DNA from: an uncultured Collinsella sp.
Lineage (GTDB): Bacteria > Actinomycetota > Coriobacteriia > Coriobacteriales > Coriobacteriaceae
NCBI GenBank assembly: GCA_959019775.1
Contig: CAUEPS010000001.1
Coordinates: 124,001-188,000, forward strand
Direction of reading: 5' to 3'
Length of the DNA: 64,000 nt
Shown here: in pieces, positions 7,807-16,710 of the stretch
Layout of the letters: every line of letters starts with the position of its first letter
Numbering within the stretch: the stretch's first letter is position 1
Notes under the pieces: generated by a model
What the model was told of the DNA's origin: nothing
The model's input: only the letters and a program-made list of their open reading frames with translations
The model's database searches: none
Position numbers and translations under genes: made by a program

Positions 7807-9021
7807 ATGGCCGATAAGATCCAGTGGGCGGGCAACACGATGCCCAAGAGCGATGACAAGCACTTGGGAATCATGAGTCTCGACCACGTGAAGAAGGCCC
7901 GTGCCTTCCACCAGTCGTTCCCTCAATATACCGTCACTCCGCTTGCCCGTCTGGACGGTCAGGCTGCGCGCCTGGGCCTGTCCAACCTGTGCGTTAAGGA
8001 CGAGAGCTATCGCTTTGGCCTCAACGCCTTTAAGGTCCTGGGCGGCTCGTTTGCCATGGCCAATTACATTGCCGACGAGACCGGCAAGGACGTTGCCGAG
8101 TGCACCTTCGATTACCTGACTTCCGATCAGCTTGCCAAGGACTTTGGCCAGGCTACCTTCTTTACCGCCACCGACGGCAACCATGGCCGCGGTGTGGCAT
8201 GGGCTGCCAACAAGCTGGGCCAGAAGGCCGTCGTACACATGCCCAAGGGTTCCACCAAGCCCCGCTTCGATAACATCGCCGCCGAGGGCGCCACGGTGAC
8301 CATCGAAGAGGTCAACTACGACGAGTGCGTGCGCATGGCCGCCGCCGAGGCCGACGCCTGCGAGCGCGGCGTCATCGTTCAGGACACCGCCTGGGAGGGC
8401 TACGAGAAGATCCCGTCCTGGATCATGGAGGGCTACGGCACCATGGCTTCCGAGGCTGCCGAGCAGCTGCGCGAGATGGCCATCAACCGCCCGACGCACG
8501 TGTTTGTCCAGGCTGGCGTGGGTTCGCTCGCGGGCGCCGTGGTGGGCTACTTCACCAACCTGTATCCCGATAACCCGCCTACCTTTGTCGTGGTTGAGTG
8601 CGCTCCTGCCGCCTGCCTGTACAAGGGCGCTGCCGCCGGCGACGGCGATCCGCGCATCGTGGACGGTGACATGCCCTCCATCATGGCCGGCCTGTGCTGC
8701 GGCGAGCCCAACATCCTGGGCTGGGATATCCTGCGCAACCACACCACCGCCTTCGTGTCCTGCCCCGACTGGGTCACCGCTCGCGGCATGCGCACCCTGG
8801 GCGCTCCCGAGAAGGGCGACCCGCGCGTCATCTCCGGCGAGTCCGGCGCTGTGACCACCGGCCTGGTCGAGACTCTCATGCTCGATCCCGAGTACGCCGA
8901 GCTCAAGGAGCTCATCGGCCTGGACAAGACGAGCTCCGTGCTCTGCTTCTCCACTGAGGGCGATACGGATCCCGACCAGTATCGCCGTATTGTTTGGGAA
9001 GGCGAATATCCCACTTGCTAA
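7807..9021 (+). CDS. ygeX: Diaminopropionate ammonia-lyase
   Basis: 404 residues, the usual length of the family. The fold-type II PLP enzyme splits 2,3-diaminopropionate into pyruvate and two ammonia (EC 4.3.1.15). The Schiff-base lysine is K76 in GLNAFKVLGG, and a Gly-rich phosphate-binding loop follows at AGVGSLAGAVVG. The ATG has AAGGAG at good spacing. It heads a plus-strand series with ygeY, ygeW, carbamate kinase and hydA, the order known from the E. coli yge region, where it feeds pyruvate and ammonia into energy metabolism. A GGCGGAG/CTCCGCC hairpin separates it from ygeY. Confidence 0.93.
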   Translation: MADKIQWAGNTMPKSDDKHLGIMSLDHVKKARAFHQSFPQYTVTPLARLDGQAARLGLSNLCVKDESYRFGLNAFKVLGGSFAMANYIADETGKDVAECTFDYLTSDQLAKDFGQATFFTATDGNHGRGVAWAANKLGQKAVVHMPKGSTKPRFDNIAAEGATVTIEEVNYDECVRMAAAEADACERGVIVQDTAWEGYEKIPSWIMEGYGTMASEAAEQLREMAINRPTHVFVQAGVGSLAGAVVGYFTNLYPDNPPTFVVVECAPAACLYKGAAAGDGDPRIVDGDMPSIMAGLCCGEPNILGWDILRNHTTAFVSCPDWVTARGMRTLGAPEKGDPRVISGESGAVTTGLVETLMLDPEYAELKELIGLDKTSSVLCFSTEGDTDPDQYRRIVWEGEYPTC

Positions 9022-9028
9022 TCGTCAG

Positions 9029-9055
9029 GGCGGAGTAAATAGGTATCGCTCCGCC
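9029..9055 (+). promoter_or_regulatory. Intercistronic hairpin between ygeX and ygeY
   Basis: GGCGGAG (9029-9035) pairs with CTCCGCC (9049-9055) around a 13-base loop. There is no T-run, so it probably trims or stabilises the message, or only partly terminates it, and could set different levels of ygeX and ygeY. Confidence 0.45.
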
Positions 9056-9095
9056 ACCTCACAGGTAGATTCCTTCGTATGAAAGGTTATGAACA

Positions 9096-10481
9096 ATGGC
9101 TAAAGAACTCGATTTCGAGGCAATTAAAAACGCTGCTGAGTCTCATCGTGCTGATATGACTCGCTTTCTGCGCGCTATGATCTCCCATCCCTCTGAGTCC
9201 TGCGAGGAGGGTGAGGTTGTTGCCTGCATCAAGGCCGAGATGGAGAGCCTTGGCTATGACGAGGTCAAGGTCGACGGCCTGGGCAACGTCATGGGCTTTA
9301 TGGGCGAGGGCGACAAGATCATCGCCATCGACTCCCACATCGACACCGTCGGCATCGGCAACATCGAGAACTGGGATGCCGATCCCTACGAGGGCTACGA
9401 GACCGACGAGATCATCTACGGTCGCGGCGGCTCCGACCAGGAGGGCGGCATGGCTTCCGCTACCTACGCTGTCAAGATGATGAAGGACATGGGCCTCATC
9501 CCCGAGGGCTACAAGATCATGGTCGTCGGCACCGTCCAGGAAGAGGACTGCGACGGCATGTGCTGGCAGTACATCTACAACAAGGACGGCATTAAGCCCG
9601 AGTTCGTCATTTCCACCGAGCCCACCGACGGCGGCATCTACCGCGGTCACCGCGGCCGCATGGAGATCCGCGTCGACGTTCACGGCACCTCCTGCCACGG
9701 CTCCGCTCCCGACCGCGGCGACAACGCCATCTACAAGATGGCCGACATCATCGCCGACGTCCGCGCCCTCAACAACAACGGCTGCGACGAGTCGACCGAC
9801 ATCAAGGGTCTCGTCAAGATGCTCGACCCCAAGTACAATCCCGAGCACTTCGAGGATGCCCGCTTCCTGGGCCGCGGCACCTGCACCGTCAGCCAGATCT
9901 TCTACACCAGCCCCAGCCGTTGCGCTGTCGCTGACTCCTGCGCCATCTCCATCGACCGTCGTATGACCGCCGGTGAGACCTGGGAGTCCTGCCTGGACGA
10001 GATCCGCAACCTGCCGGCCGCCAAGAAGTACGGCGACGACGTGAAGGTCTCCATGTACATGTACGACCGTCCGTCCTGGACCGGCGAGGTCTACGAGACC
10101 GAGGCTTACTTCCCCACGTGGATCAACAAGGAGACCGCTCCGCACGTCAAGGCTCTCGTCGACGCCCACAAGGCCATGTTCGGTGACGAGCGCATCGGCT
10201 GCGAGCCCAGCATGGACAAGCGCACCGGTCGCCCGCTGTGCGACAAGTGGACCTTCTCCACGAACTGCGTCTCCATCCAGGGCCGCTACGGCATCCCCTG
10301 CGTGGGCTTTGGCCCGGGTGCCGAGTCTCAGGCTCACGCTCCCAACGAGGTCACCTACAAGGACGACCTGGTCACCGCTGCCGCCATGTACGTGGCTGCT
10401 CTGAACCTCTACGATCCGAGCCAGGCCGATGGCGACGCCACCGTGTTCCGCGCCGGTCTGACCAACAACAAGATCGATTAG
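9096..10481 (+). CDS. ygeY: YgeY-family M20 metallohydrolase
   Basis: 461 residues of the M20/ArgE/DapE fold. Metal-site motifs are visible: SHIDTVG near residue 80, the GRGGSDQEGG segment near 110, and the EED pair in VQEEDCDG near 151. YgeY is described as a selenium-metabolism-linked hydrolase because it co-occurs with Se-dependent hydroxylases; its substrate is thought to be an amide in purine or diaminopropionate breakdown. Its position between ygeX and ygeW fits release of diaminopropionate for ygeX and a carbamoyl-type product for ygeW, but that division of labour is inference. Confidence 0.88.
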   Translation: MAKELDFEAIKNAAESHRADMTRFLRAMISHPSESCEEGEVVACIKAEMESLGYDEVKVDGLGNVMGFMGEGDKIIAIDSHIDTVGIGNIENWDADPYEGYETDEIIYGRGGSDQEGGMASATYAVKMMKDMGLIPEGYKIMVVGTVQEEDCDGMCWQYIYNKDGIKPEFVISTEPTDGGIYRGHRGRMEIRVDVHGTSCHGSAPDRGDNAIYKMADIIADVRALNNNGCDESTDIKGLVKMLDPKYNPEHFEDARFLGRGTCTVSQIFYTSPSRCAVADSCAISIDRRMTAGETWESCLDEIRNLPAAKKYGDDVKVSMYMYDRPSWTGEVYETEAYFPTWINKETAPHVKALVDAHKAMFGDERIGCEPSMDKRTGRPLCDKWTFSTNCVSIQGRYGIPCVGFGPGAESQAHAPNEVTYKDDLVTAAAMYVAALNLYDPSQADGDATVFRAGLTNNKID

Positions 10482-10681
10482 TCCCATTCCTCGATTTTGT
10501 TGAGCCGGGGGCCGCTCGTGTCCCCGGCACCCCCTGTTGACTTGGGGCCCGCGGTCGTTATCTCCCATGCTTCCTCAACGGTGGCGGGTCCTCGTCATGG
10601 TGCTCTGCATGTTCTGCCACACGCGCATGCCGGAGCACATCTACTCATTGCGATCGTTTCATCTTTAGAAAGGACATTTCC
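10482..10681. other. Intergenic stretch before ygeW with a GC hairpin
   Basis: 200 bp holding GCCGGGG/CCCCGGC around 10504-10530, without a T-run. No promoter is clear. AGAAAGGA just before 10682 is the ygeW ribosome-binding site. Confidence 0.4.
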
Positions 10682-11884
10682 ATGGACGCTAAGTTTACCG
10701 AGCTCGTCGAGCAGCTGAACGGCCTCGATTTTAAGGGTATGTACGGTAGCGACTTCCTGCACACTTGGGACAAGACCACCGATGAGCTCAAGGCGCTCTA
10801 CATCGTCGCCGACGCCCTGCGCGAGCTGCGTGAGAACAACGTTTCGTCCAAGATCTTCGACTCGGGCCTGGCAGTCTCCCTGTTCCGCGACAACTCCACC
10901 CGTACGCGCTTCTCTTTCTCTAAGGCCGCCAACCTGCTCGGCCTTGAGCTGCAGGACCTGGACGAGAAGAAGTCCCAGATCGCCCACGGCGAGACCGTCC
11001 GCGAGACCGCTACCATGATCTCCTTCATGGCCGACGTCATCGGCATCCGCGATGACATGTACATCGGCAAGGGCGATGCCTACATGGCCGAGGTCTCCGA
11101 GTCCGTGCAGCAGGCCTACGAGGACGGCGTTCTGGATCACCGTCCCACGCTTATTTCCCTGCAGTCCGACTCCGATCACCCCACGCAGTCCTCTGCCGAC
11201 ATGCTCTACCTCATCAACGAGTTTGGCGGCCTCGAGAACCTCAAGGGCAAGAAGGTTGCCGTCACCTGGGCCTATTCGCCCTCTTACGGCAAGCCGCTGT
11301 CCTGCCCGCAGTCGCTGATCAGCCTGCTGCCCCGCTTTGGCATGGACGTCACCCTGGCTCACCCCGAGGGCTACGACCTCATGCCCGAGGTCGTCGAGCG
11401 CGCCAAGGGCTATGCCGCCGAGTCCGGTACCACCTTTAAGCAGGTCAACACCATGGCCGAGGCCTTCGAGGGTGCCGACATCGTGATCCCCAAGAGCTGG
11501 GCTCCGTTTGCCGCCATGGAGAAGCGCACCAACCTGTACGCCGAGGGCGACGACGCCGGCATCGCTGCGCTCGAGAAGGAGCTGCTCGCTCAGAACGCCA
11601 CCCATCAGGATTGGTGCTCCACGACCGAGCTCATGGAGAAGACTGCCAACGGCCAGGACACCATCTTTATGCACCCGCTGCCCGCCGACATCTCCGGTGT
11701 CTCCTGCGAGCACGGCGAGGTCAACGCCGACGTCTTCGACATGCACCGCGTGGGCATGTACAAGGAGGCCAGCTACAAGCCGTACGCCATCGCAGCCATG
11801 ATGTTCCTGCAGAAGGTTGCCGATCCCGCCGCTACCCTCAAGGCTCTCGACGAGCGCAACACCGCCCGTTGGCTCCAGGCCTAA
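10682..11884 (+). CDS. ygeW: Knotted carbamoyltransferase YgeW
   Basis: 400 residues of the aspartate/ornithine carbamoyltransferase superfamily. The carbamoyl-phosphate loop STRTR is at 72-76 and HPLP lies near 330. Length and the MYGSDFLHTWDKT start match the YgeW group, which is distinct from ArgF and PyrB and has a knotted fold. Its natural substrate is unsettled; in purine or allantoin breakdown it is thought to run in reverse, producing carbamoyl phosphate. Carbamate kinase follows after 14 bp, so together they would turn a carbamoylated intermediate into ATP, carbon dioxide and ammonia. Confidence 0.92.
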   Translation: MDAKFTELVEQLNGLDFKGMYGSDFLHTWDKTTDELKALYIVADALRELRENNVSSKIFDSGLAVSLFRDNSTRTRFSFSKAANLLGLELQDLDEKKSQIAHGETVRETATMISFMADVIGIRDDMYIGKGDAYMAEVSESVQQAYEDGVLDHRPTLISLQSDSDHPTQSSADMLYLINEFGGLENLKGKKVAVTWAYSPSYGKPLSCPQSLISLLPRFGMDVTLAHPEGYDLMPEVVERAKGYAAESGTTFKQVNTMAEAFEGADIVIPKSWAPFAAMEKRTNLYAEGDDAGIAALEKELLAQNATHQDWCSTTELMEKTANGQDTIFMHPLPADISGVSCEHGEVNADVFDMHRVGMYKEASYKPYAIAAMMFLQKVADPAATLKALDERNTARWLQA

Positions 11885-11898
11885 AGCCGGGCTGAGAA

Positions 11899-12849
11899 AT
11901 GGCTAAGCGTATCGTTGTCGCCCTGGGCGGAAACGCCCTCGGCGCCAACCTTCCCGAGCAGATGGAGGCCGTCAAGACGACTTCCAAGGCTATCGTCGAC
12001 CTGATCGAGGAGGGTAACGAGGTCGTCGTCGTGCATGGCAACGGTCCCCAGGTGGGCATGATCGCCAACGCGATGGCTGAGCTCACGCGCTCTAATCCTC
12101 AGAAGTACGTTCCCTGCCCCTTGTCCGTTTGCGGCGCCATGAGCCAGGGCTACATTGGCTATGACCTGCAAAACGCCCTGCGCGAGGAAATGCTCGACCG
12201 CAATATCGACAAGGGTGTCGCCACCGTGCTCACCCAGGTCGAGGTTGCGGCAGACGACCCGGCCTTTGCCGACCCGGTCAAGCCGATTGGTCCGTGGATG
12301 AGCGAGGCCGAGGCCAAGGAGCTGGAGGCCGACCGCGGCTACCAGTTCATCCACGACGAGAAGCAGGGCTTCCGTCGCGTGGTTGCCTCGCCCAAGCCCG
12401 TGAACATCGTCGAGCTCGACACCATTAAGTCGCTCGTCGAGTCCAACCATGTGGTGATCTCCTGCGGCGGCGGTGGCATTCCCGTCACCAAGGCCCAGGG
12501 CAACCACCTTAAGGGCGCTGCCGCCGTCATCGATAAGGACTTTGCGGCCGAGAAGCTCGCCGAGCAGCTCGACGCCGATGCCCTGATTATCCTGACGGCC
12601 GTGGAGAAGGTTGCCATTGGCTTTGGCACCGACCACGAACAGTGGCTCGACACGCTGACCGCGGCTGACGTAAAGCGTCTGTCCGAGGCCAACGAGTTCG
12701 GTCGTGGCTCCATGCTGCCCAAGGTTCAGGCCGCCTCGACGTTTGCCGAGAGCAAGCCGGGCCGCACGGCGCTCATCACGCTGCTCGAGAAGGCGCGTGA
12801 CGGTCTTGCCGGCAAGACCGGTACCACGTTTACCGGCGACGCTGAGTAG
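11899..12849 (+). CDS. arcC: Carbamate kinase
   Basis: 316 residues of the amino-acid kinase fold, with the ALGGNALG start, the VVHGNGPQVG loop near 50 and SCGGGGIPV near 190. It transfers phosphate from carbamoyl phosphate to ADP (EC 2.7.2.2). No arginine deiminase or ornithine transcarbamylase is adjacent; the partner here is ygeW, 14 bp upstream, so this is the yqeA-type role in purine or diaminopropionate fermentation rather than the arginine deiminase pathway. A terminator hairpin follows, closing the ygeX-arcC unit. Confidence 0.93.
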   Translation: MAKRIVVALGGNALGANLPEQMEAVKTTSKAIVDLIEEGNEVVVVHGNGPQVGMIANAMAELTRSNPQKYVPCPLSVCGAMSQGYIGYDLQNALREEMLDRNIDKGVATVLTQVEVAADDPAFADPVKPIGPWMSEAEAKELEADRGYQFIHDEKQGFRRVVASPKPVNIVELDTIKSLVESNHVVISCGGGGIPVTKAQGNHLKGAAAVIDKDFAAEKLAEQLDADALIILTAVEKVAIGFGTDHEQWLDTLTAADVKRLSEANEFGRGSMLPKVQAASTFAESKPGRTALITLLEKARDGLAGKTGTTFTGDAE

Positions 12850-12867
12850 GCATATCTGCACCATTGA

Positions 12868-12903
12868 GGAGGGTGCCCTGCGTCGCGGGGTGCCCTCCTT
12901 TGT
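12868..12903 (+). terminator. Terminator after carbamate kinase
   Basis: GGAGGGTGCCC (from 12868) pairs, with two G-T pairs, to GGGTGCCCTCC (to 12898), followed by TTTG. It ends the ygeX-ygeY-ygeW-arcC unit. Confidence 0.7.
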
Positions 12904-13026
12904 GCTATGGAGAGCCAAGGGTCGTTCGCTGGAAAACGAGTGCGTGCCTGTTCCGACGGAGTGTGAGCTTGGTATGGTGGGTATAGCAACTATGGTGTCC
13001 AAAGCAGCCAGGGGAGGTTTGCGGAG

Positions 13027-13641
13027 ATGAAACTCGGTTGCGTCATTATGGCTTCGGGCGAGGGTAAGCGGTTTGGCTCTAACAAGATGCTTGCCGATAT
13101 CTATGGCGAGCCGCTGATTGCCCGGACCATCGATTCGGTTCCCCAGGGCTTTGACGCCGTGGTTTCAACGCGTTGGCCCGAGGTCGCCCAGATTTGCGAG
13201 GACAAGCATTGCCCGTGCGTGCTGCACGATGGCGAGCTGCGCAGCGAAAGCGTCCGCGCGGGTCTTTCGTGGGGGGTCGAACGCAACTGGAAAGGTTGCC
13301 TCTTTTTGCCGGGCGACCAGCCGCTCGTGAGTTCGGATTCTTTTGAGGCTATGGTTCGTGCATTTGACGAGCGTGGCCGCAAGCATCCGGTGCGTCTTGC
13401 GTGCAACGGTGAGCCTTCGAGCCCGGTGCTCTTTCCGGCGGAACTATTCGATGCGCTTATGTGTCTTGAGGGCAAGGACGGCGGCGGTTCGATCCTCAAG
13501 GACCGTACCGACGTGATGCTGGTCGAGGCGCGTGCCTACGAGCTGTGGGACGTCGATACCGCCAAGGGACAGCAACGCATAACGGAGCATATCGCCGCCT
13601 GCTCGTATTTTGATCGCGTGGCCAACTGCATCAATCAATAA
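13027..13641 (+). CDS. MocA/MobA-like molybdenum-cofactor nucleotidyltransferase
   Basis: 204 residues with the nucleotidyltransferase start MASGEGKRFGSNKM (Gly-rich NTP loop), and LPGDQPLVS, the acidic metal-binding strand, near 97. The family transfers CMP or GMP to molybdopterin; the E. coli counterpart in this neighbourhood is ygfJ (mocA), which makes the cytosine dinucleotide cofactor used by xanthine-dehydrogenase-type hydroxylases. The neighbours yqeC, yqeB and xdhC point the same way. GGGGAGG lies upstream of the ATG and the next gene starts 9 bp after the stop. Confidence 0.82.
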   Translation: MKLGCVIMASGEGKRFGSNKMLADIYGEPLIARTIDSVPQGFDAVVSTRWPEVAQICEDKHCPCVLHDGELRSESVRAGLSWGVERNWKGCLFLPGDQPLVSSDSFEAMVRAFDERGRKHPVRLACNGEPSSPVLFPAELFDALMCLEGKDGGGSILKDRTDVMLVEARAYELWDVDTAKGQQRITEHIAACSYFDRVANCINQ

Positions 13642-13650
13642 GGAGCAATT

Positions 13651-15018
13651 ATGATCATCATCAAAAACGGCGCGCTCGTGACGCCACAGGGGCTTCGCCG
13701 CGCCGATCTTGCCATGGATGGCGATAAGATCGTGCGGATCGCCGCGGCGATTGAGCCTGCCGAGGGCGATACCGTCGAGGATGCCACGGGCTGCTGGGTG
13801 TTTCCCGGCTTTATCGACGGCCACACGCACATGCAGTGCTGGACCGGCATGGATTGGACGGCCGATAGCTTTGAGACCGGCACGTGCGCGGCTGCCTGCG
13901 GCGGTACGACGACCATCGTGGACTACGCGACGGCCGATCGTGGCGTGACCATGCCCGATGCCTTGGCCGAGTGGCATCGCCGCGCCGACGGCACCTGCAC
14001 GGCAAACTACGCCTTTCATATGGCACTCGCCGAGTGGAACGAGCGCAACCGCGCCGATCTTTCGGCCATACGCGAGGCGGGCGTATCGTCGTTTAAGACC
14101 TACTTTGCCTACGACCACCTGCGCTTGGACGATGCCGAGACGCTCGAGGTGCTGGAGGAGCTCAAGCATATTGGCGGTATCCTGTGCGTGCATTGCGAGA
14201 ACGGTACGCTGGTGAATGAGCTGCAGAAGCGCGTGTTTGAGCAGGGTATCCACGGGCCCGAGGGCCATGCGCTCAGCCGTCCGGATGTGTGCGAGGCCGA
14301 GGCAGTGAGCCGTCTGCTATACCTGGCGCACCTGGCCGGCGACGCACCGGTCAACGTGGTGCACCTTTCGACCAAGCTGGGGCTCGAGGCCATCCGTGCC
14401 GCCAAGGCGCGCGGGCAGAAGAATATCTATGTCGAGACCTGCCCTCAGTATCTGATGCTCGACGATACGTGCTATTTGGAGCAGGGCGAGGACGGCTTTG
14501 CGGGCGCCAAATATGTGATGAGCCCGCCGCTGCGCCATGCGGGCGACCGTGCGGCACTGCGTGAGGCGCTTGTGGCCGGCGAGATCGATACGATCGCGAC
14601 CGACCACTGCAGCTTTAACCTGCACGGGCAAAAGGACCGCGGGCGCGACGACTTCCGCGCGATTCCCAACGGCGGACCCGGTGTGGAGCATCGCCCCGTC
14701 GCGATTGCCACGAGCTTTGAGGGGCAGCTGGGTCCCGAGGATCTGTGCCGCTTGATGAGCGAGAACCCGGCGCGCGTCTTTGGCATGTATCCGCGCAAGG
14801 GATGTCTTGCCGAGGGCTCCGATGCCGATGTGTGCGTGTGGGATCCCAAGGCGCGCTGGACGATCAGCGCCGCGACGCAGCATCAGGCCGTGGACTACAC
14901 GCCGCTCGAGGGCTTTGAGGCGCACGGCCGCGCCAAGGCAGTGTTTGTGAACGGCGTGCTGGCCGCGCGCGACGGCGAGCCCACCGGAGCCCAACCCGGC
15001 CGCTACGTCCCCCGCTAG
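13651..15018 (+). CDS. hydA: Dihydropyrimidinase / D-hydantoinase-type amidohydrolase
   Basis: 455 residues of the cyclic amidohydrolase superfamily: the metal pair H58/H60 in DGHTHMQ, the lysine expected to be carbamylated (K149 in SSFKTYFAYD), later His and the TDHCSFN aspartate near 315. It opens a cyclic amide ring such as dihydropyrimidine or hydantoin. In E. coli the corresponding gene sits beside ygeX-ygeY. AAGGAG precedes the ATG. The ring-opening step fits with ygeW and arcC downstream in the pathway, but the substrate is not fixed by sequence. Confidence 0.88.
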   Translation: MIIIKNGALVTPQGLRRADLAMDGDKIVRIAAAIEPAEGDTVEDATGCWVFPGFIDGHTHMQCWTGMDWTADSFETGTCAAACGGTTTIVDYATADRGVTMPDALAEWHRRADGTCTANYAFHMALAEWNERNRADLSAIREAGVSSFKTYFAYDHLRLDDAETLEVLEELKHIGGILCVHCENGTLVNELQKRVFEQGIHGPEGHALSRPDVCEAEAVSRLLYLAHLAGDAPVNVVHLSTKLGLEAIRAAKARGQKNIYVETCPQYLMLDDTCYLEQGEDGFAGAKYVMSPPLRHAGDRAALREALVAGEIDTIATDHCSFNLHGQKDRGRDDFRAIPNGGPGVEHRPVAIATSFEGQLGPEDLCRLMSENPARVFGMYPRKGCLAEGSDADVCVWDPKARWTISAATQHQAVDYTPLEGFEAHGRAKAVFVNGVLAARDGEPTGAQPGRYVPR

Positions 15019-15066
15019 CAGCAAGGATGCCGTCAGGGTAGCTAATTTGGGACGGGGCTCTTTTAG

Positions 15067-15804
15067 CTACCCCTGGAGGCTGGTGGCGACGATGGGGCTG
15101 CCGAGGGCTGCCTCGAAGCAATCTGCCATCGTTGGGTCGGCAAGCGTGTCGACTTGGTTGAGCATGATGCGGGCATTGTTGAGGTTCAGCATTCGCAGCT
15201 CGGCATTGAGCACCATGGCGACGCGCTCTGGGGTGGCAGCGTCGGTGGGCTCGCAGCCGCAGCGCTCGCAGAAGAGCTCGGGGCGGTGGGCAACCTCGGC
15301 GACGGGCTTGCCCAGCCCCGAAGCGCCGACGACCCAGACAACGTTTGCCGTGGCGGCGGGAATTACCGGCTCCCAGGCGGCATGCGCCTTGAGCGGGAGT
15401 CGCTTGCTGCCATCTGCCTCGGCCAACACATAGTCAAAGCGCTGCGCCAGTTTGCTGAGCGGCTCGGCGGGGGCGGAGAGCTTGCCTGTCTCCGGGTCCA
15501 AGACGCCTGCCTGGCAGATGCTTCCGCGGGCAAGTCCCGTGCATGCCTCGCAGGTGCAGCCGGGAACATGCAGGGTCCCCGGCTTCCAAGGCGCGGAGTC
15601 CAGGCGACGGCTCGACCCGTCCCATGGCACGCCGGCGACGGGAAACATGTGCGTGGTGGTACAGAGAAGTACCCTGCCGCCGGCGCGCATGAGCTCGAGA
15701 CCCAGCGTTTTCAGCAATGTCGACTTGCCGCCACTGCCGATAATTGCGGTAATGCCCGGCTCGATCTTGAGCGCGGAGGCAAGGTTTCCGCTCGTCGTTT
15801 CCAT
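15067..15804 (-). CDS. yqeC: YqeC-type selenium cofactor biosynthesis protein
   Basis: 245 residues beginning with a P-loop-like GSGGKSTLLKTLG near residue 23, followed by RVLLCTTTHM and LAEADGSKRLPLKA near 130, both typical of YqeC, a putative accessory protein of selenium-dependent molybdenum hydroxylases. It contains a Cys cluster (CTCEACTG, then ERCGCEP). It is the only minus-strand gene of the cluster, divergent from yqeB across 102 bp that include TATAAT at 15818-15823. Confidence 0.85.
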   Translation of the reverse strand: METTSGNLASALKIEPGITAIIGSGGKSTLLKTLGLELMRAGGRVLLCTTTHMFPVAGVPWDGSSRRLDSAPWKPGTLHVPGCTCEACTGLARGSICQAGVLDPETGKLSAPAEPLSKLAQRFDYVLAEADGSKRLPLKAHAAWEPVIPAATANVVWVVGASGLGKPVAEVAHRPELFCERCGCEPTDAATPERVAMVLNAELRMLNLNNARIMLNQVDTLADPTMADCFEAALGSPIVATSLQG

Positions 15805-15906
15805 CTGTTCACCGCCGTATAATACTGTGATAATAAATAATCATCAGAGTAGCGGTCGAACCGCTTTTGCTCTGCTCAAACCGTAGCACAGGGAGGTGCC
15901 CCGGGA

Positions 15907-16701
15907 ATGCTCGTTTATGTTCGCGGTGCCGGCGATATCGCCACGGGCGTCGCCGCTCGCTTGGTGCGCGCCGGCGTGTCGGTCGTTATGGCCGATATTG
16001 CGGTCCCCACGTGCATCCGCCGCACAATCAGTTTTTGCGAGGCCATTCGCCTGGGCGAGGTCGAGGTCGAAGGCATTCGCGCTCGCTTGGCGCAGACGCC
16101 GGCTGAGGCGCTTGCGATTACCGAGGCCGGAGACGTCGCCGTTGTGGTGGACCCCCAGGCCAAGATGCTCGGTGAGTTGAAACCCGCGGCTGTGGTCGAC
16201 GCGATTTTGGCTAAGCGCAACTTGGGTACCACGCGCGACATGGCGCCTGCCGTCATCGCCGTGGGGCCGGGCTTTACCGCGCCGGTTGACTGCGATGCCG
16301 TGGTCGAGACCATGCGCGGGCATTTTCTCGGCCGTGTCATTACCCAAGGTTCGCCCCAGCCCAACACGGGCGTGCCAGGCATTATCGCCGGCTATGGTAA
16401 AGAGCGCGTTATCCACAGCCCCGCCGCCGGCGTGTTTCGGTCCGACCACGCAATCGGCGACATCGTGAGCGCCGGAGACGTGATTGGCTATGCGGGCGAT
16501 ACGCCCATGTGCACGCAGATCGATGGCTGTCTGCGCGGCCTTTTGGCCGACGGCGTTCAGGTGACTGAGGGCTTTAAATGCGCCGATGTCGATCCGCGCG
16601 GCGACGCCAGCTATATCAACTACATTTCGGACAAGGCGACGTCGGTCGGCGGCGGCGTACTCGAGGCACTCGCCATGCTCACCGACGTTTTTAGGGGATA
16701 G
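15907..16701 (+). CDS. yqeB: YqeB selenium-dependent molybdenum cofactor protein
   Basis: 264 residues starting with a Rossmann-type loop (VRGAGDIATGVA), then DPQAKML and GPGFTAPVDCDAVVETMRG, characteristic of YqeB, needed for maturation of Se-dependent molybdenum hydroxylases such as xanthine dehydrogenase. GGGAGG stands ten bases before the ATG. xdhC follows nine bases after the stop, so the two are co-transcribed. With yqeC and the MocA-like gene they form a cofactor-maturation set. Confidence 0.88.
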   Translation: MLVYVRGAGDIATGVAARLVRAGVSVVMADIAVPTCIRRTISFCEAIRLGEVEVEGIRARLAQTPAEALAITEAGDVAVVVDPQAKMLGELKPAAVVDAILAKRNLGTTRDMAPAVIAVGPGFTAPVDCDAVVETMRGHFLGRVITQGSPQPNTGVPGIIAGYGKERVIHSPAAGVFRSDHAIGDIVSAGDVIGYAGDTPMCTQIDGCLRGLLADGVQVTEGFKCADVDPRGDASYINYISDKATSVGGGVLEALAMLTDVFRG

Positions 16702-16710
16702 GAAGCGACG

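Noticed and set aside
11899..12849. Arginine deiminase pathway
   Set aside because: Carbamate kinase is present but arcA and a true ornithine carbamoyltransferase are not; the neighbours are ygeW and ygeX.
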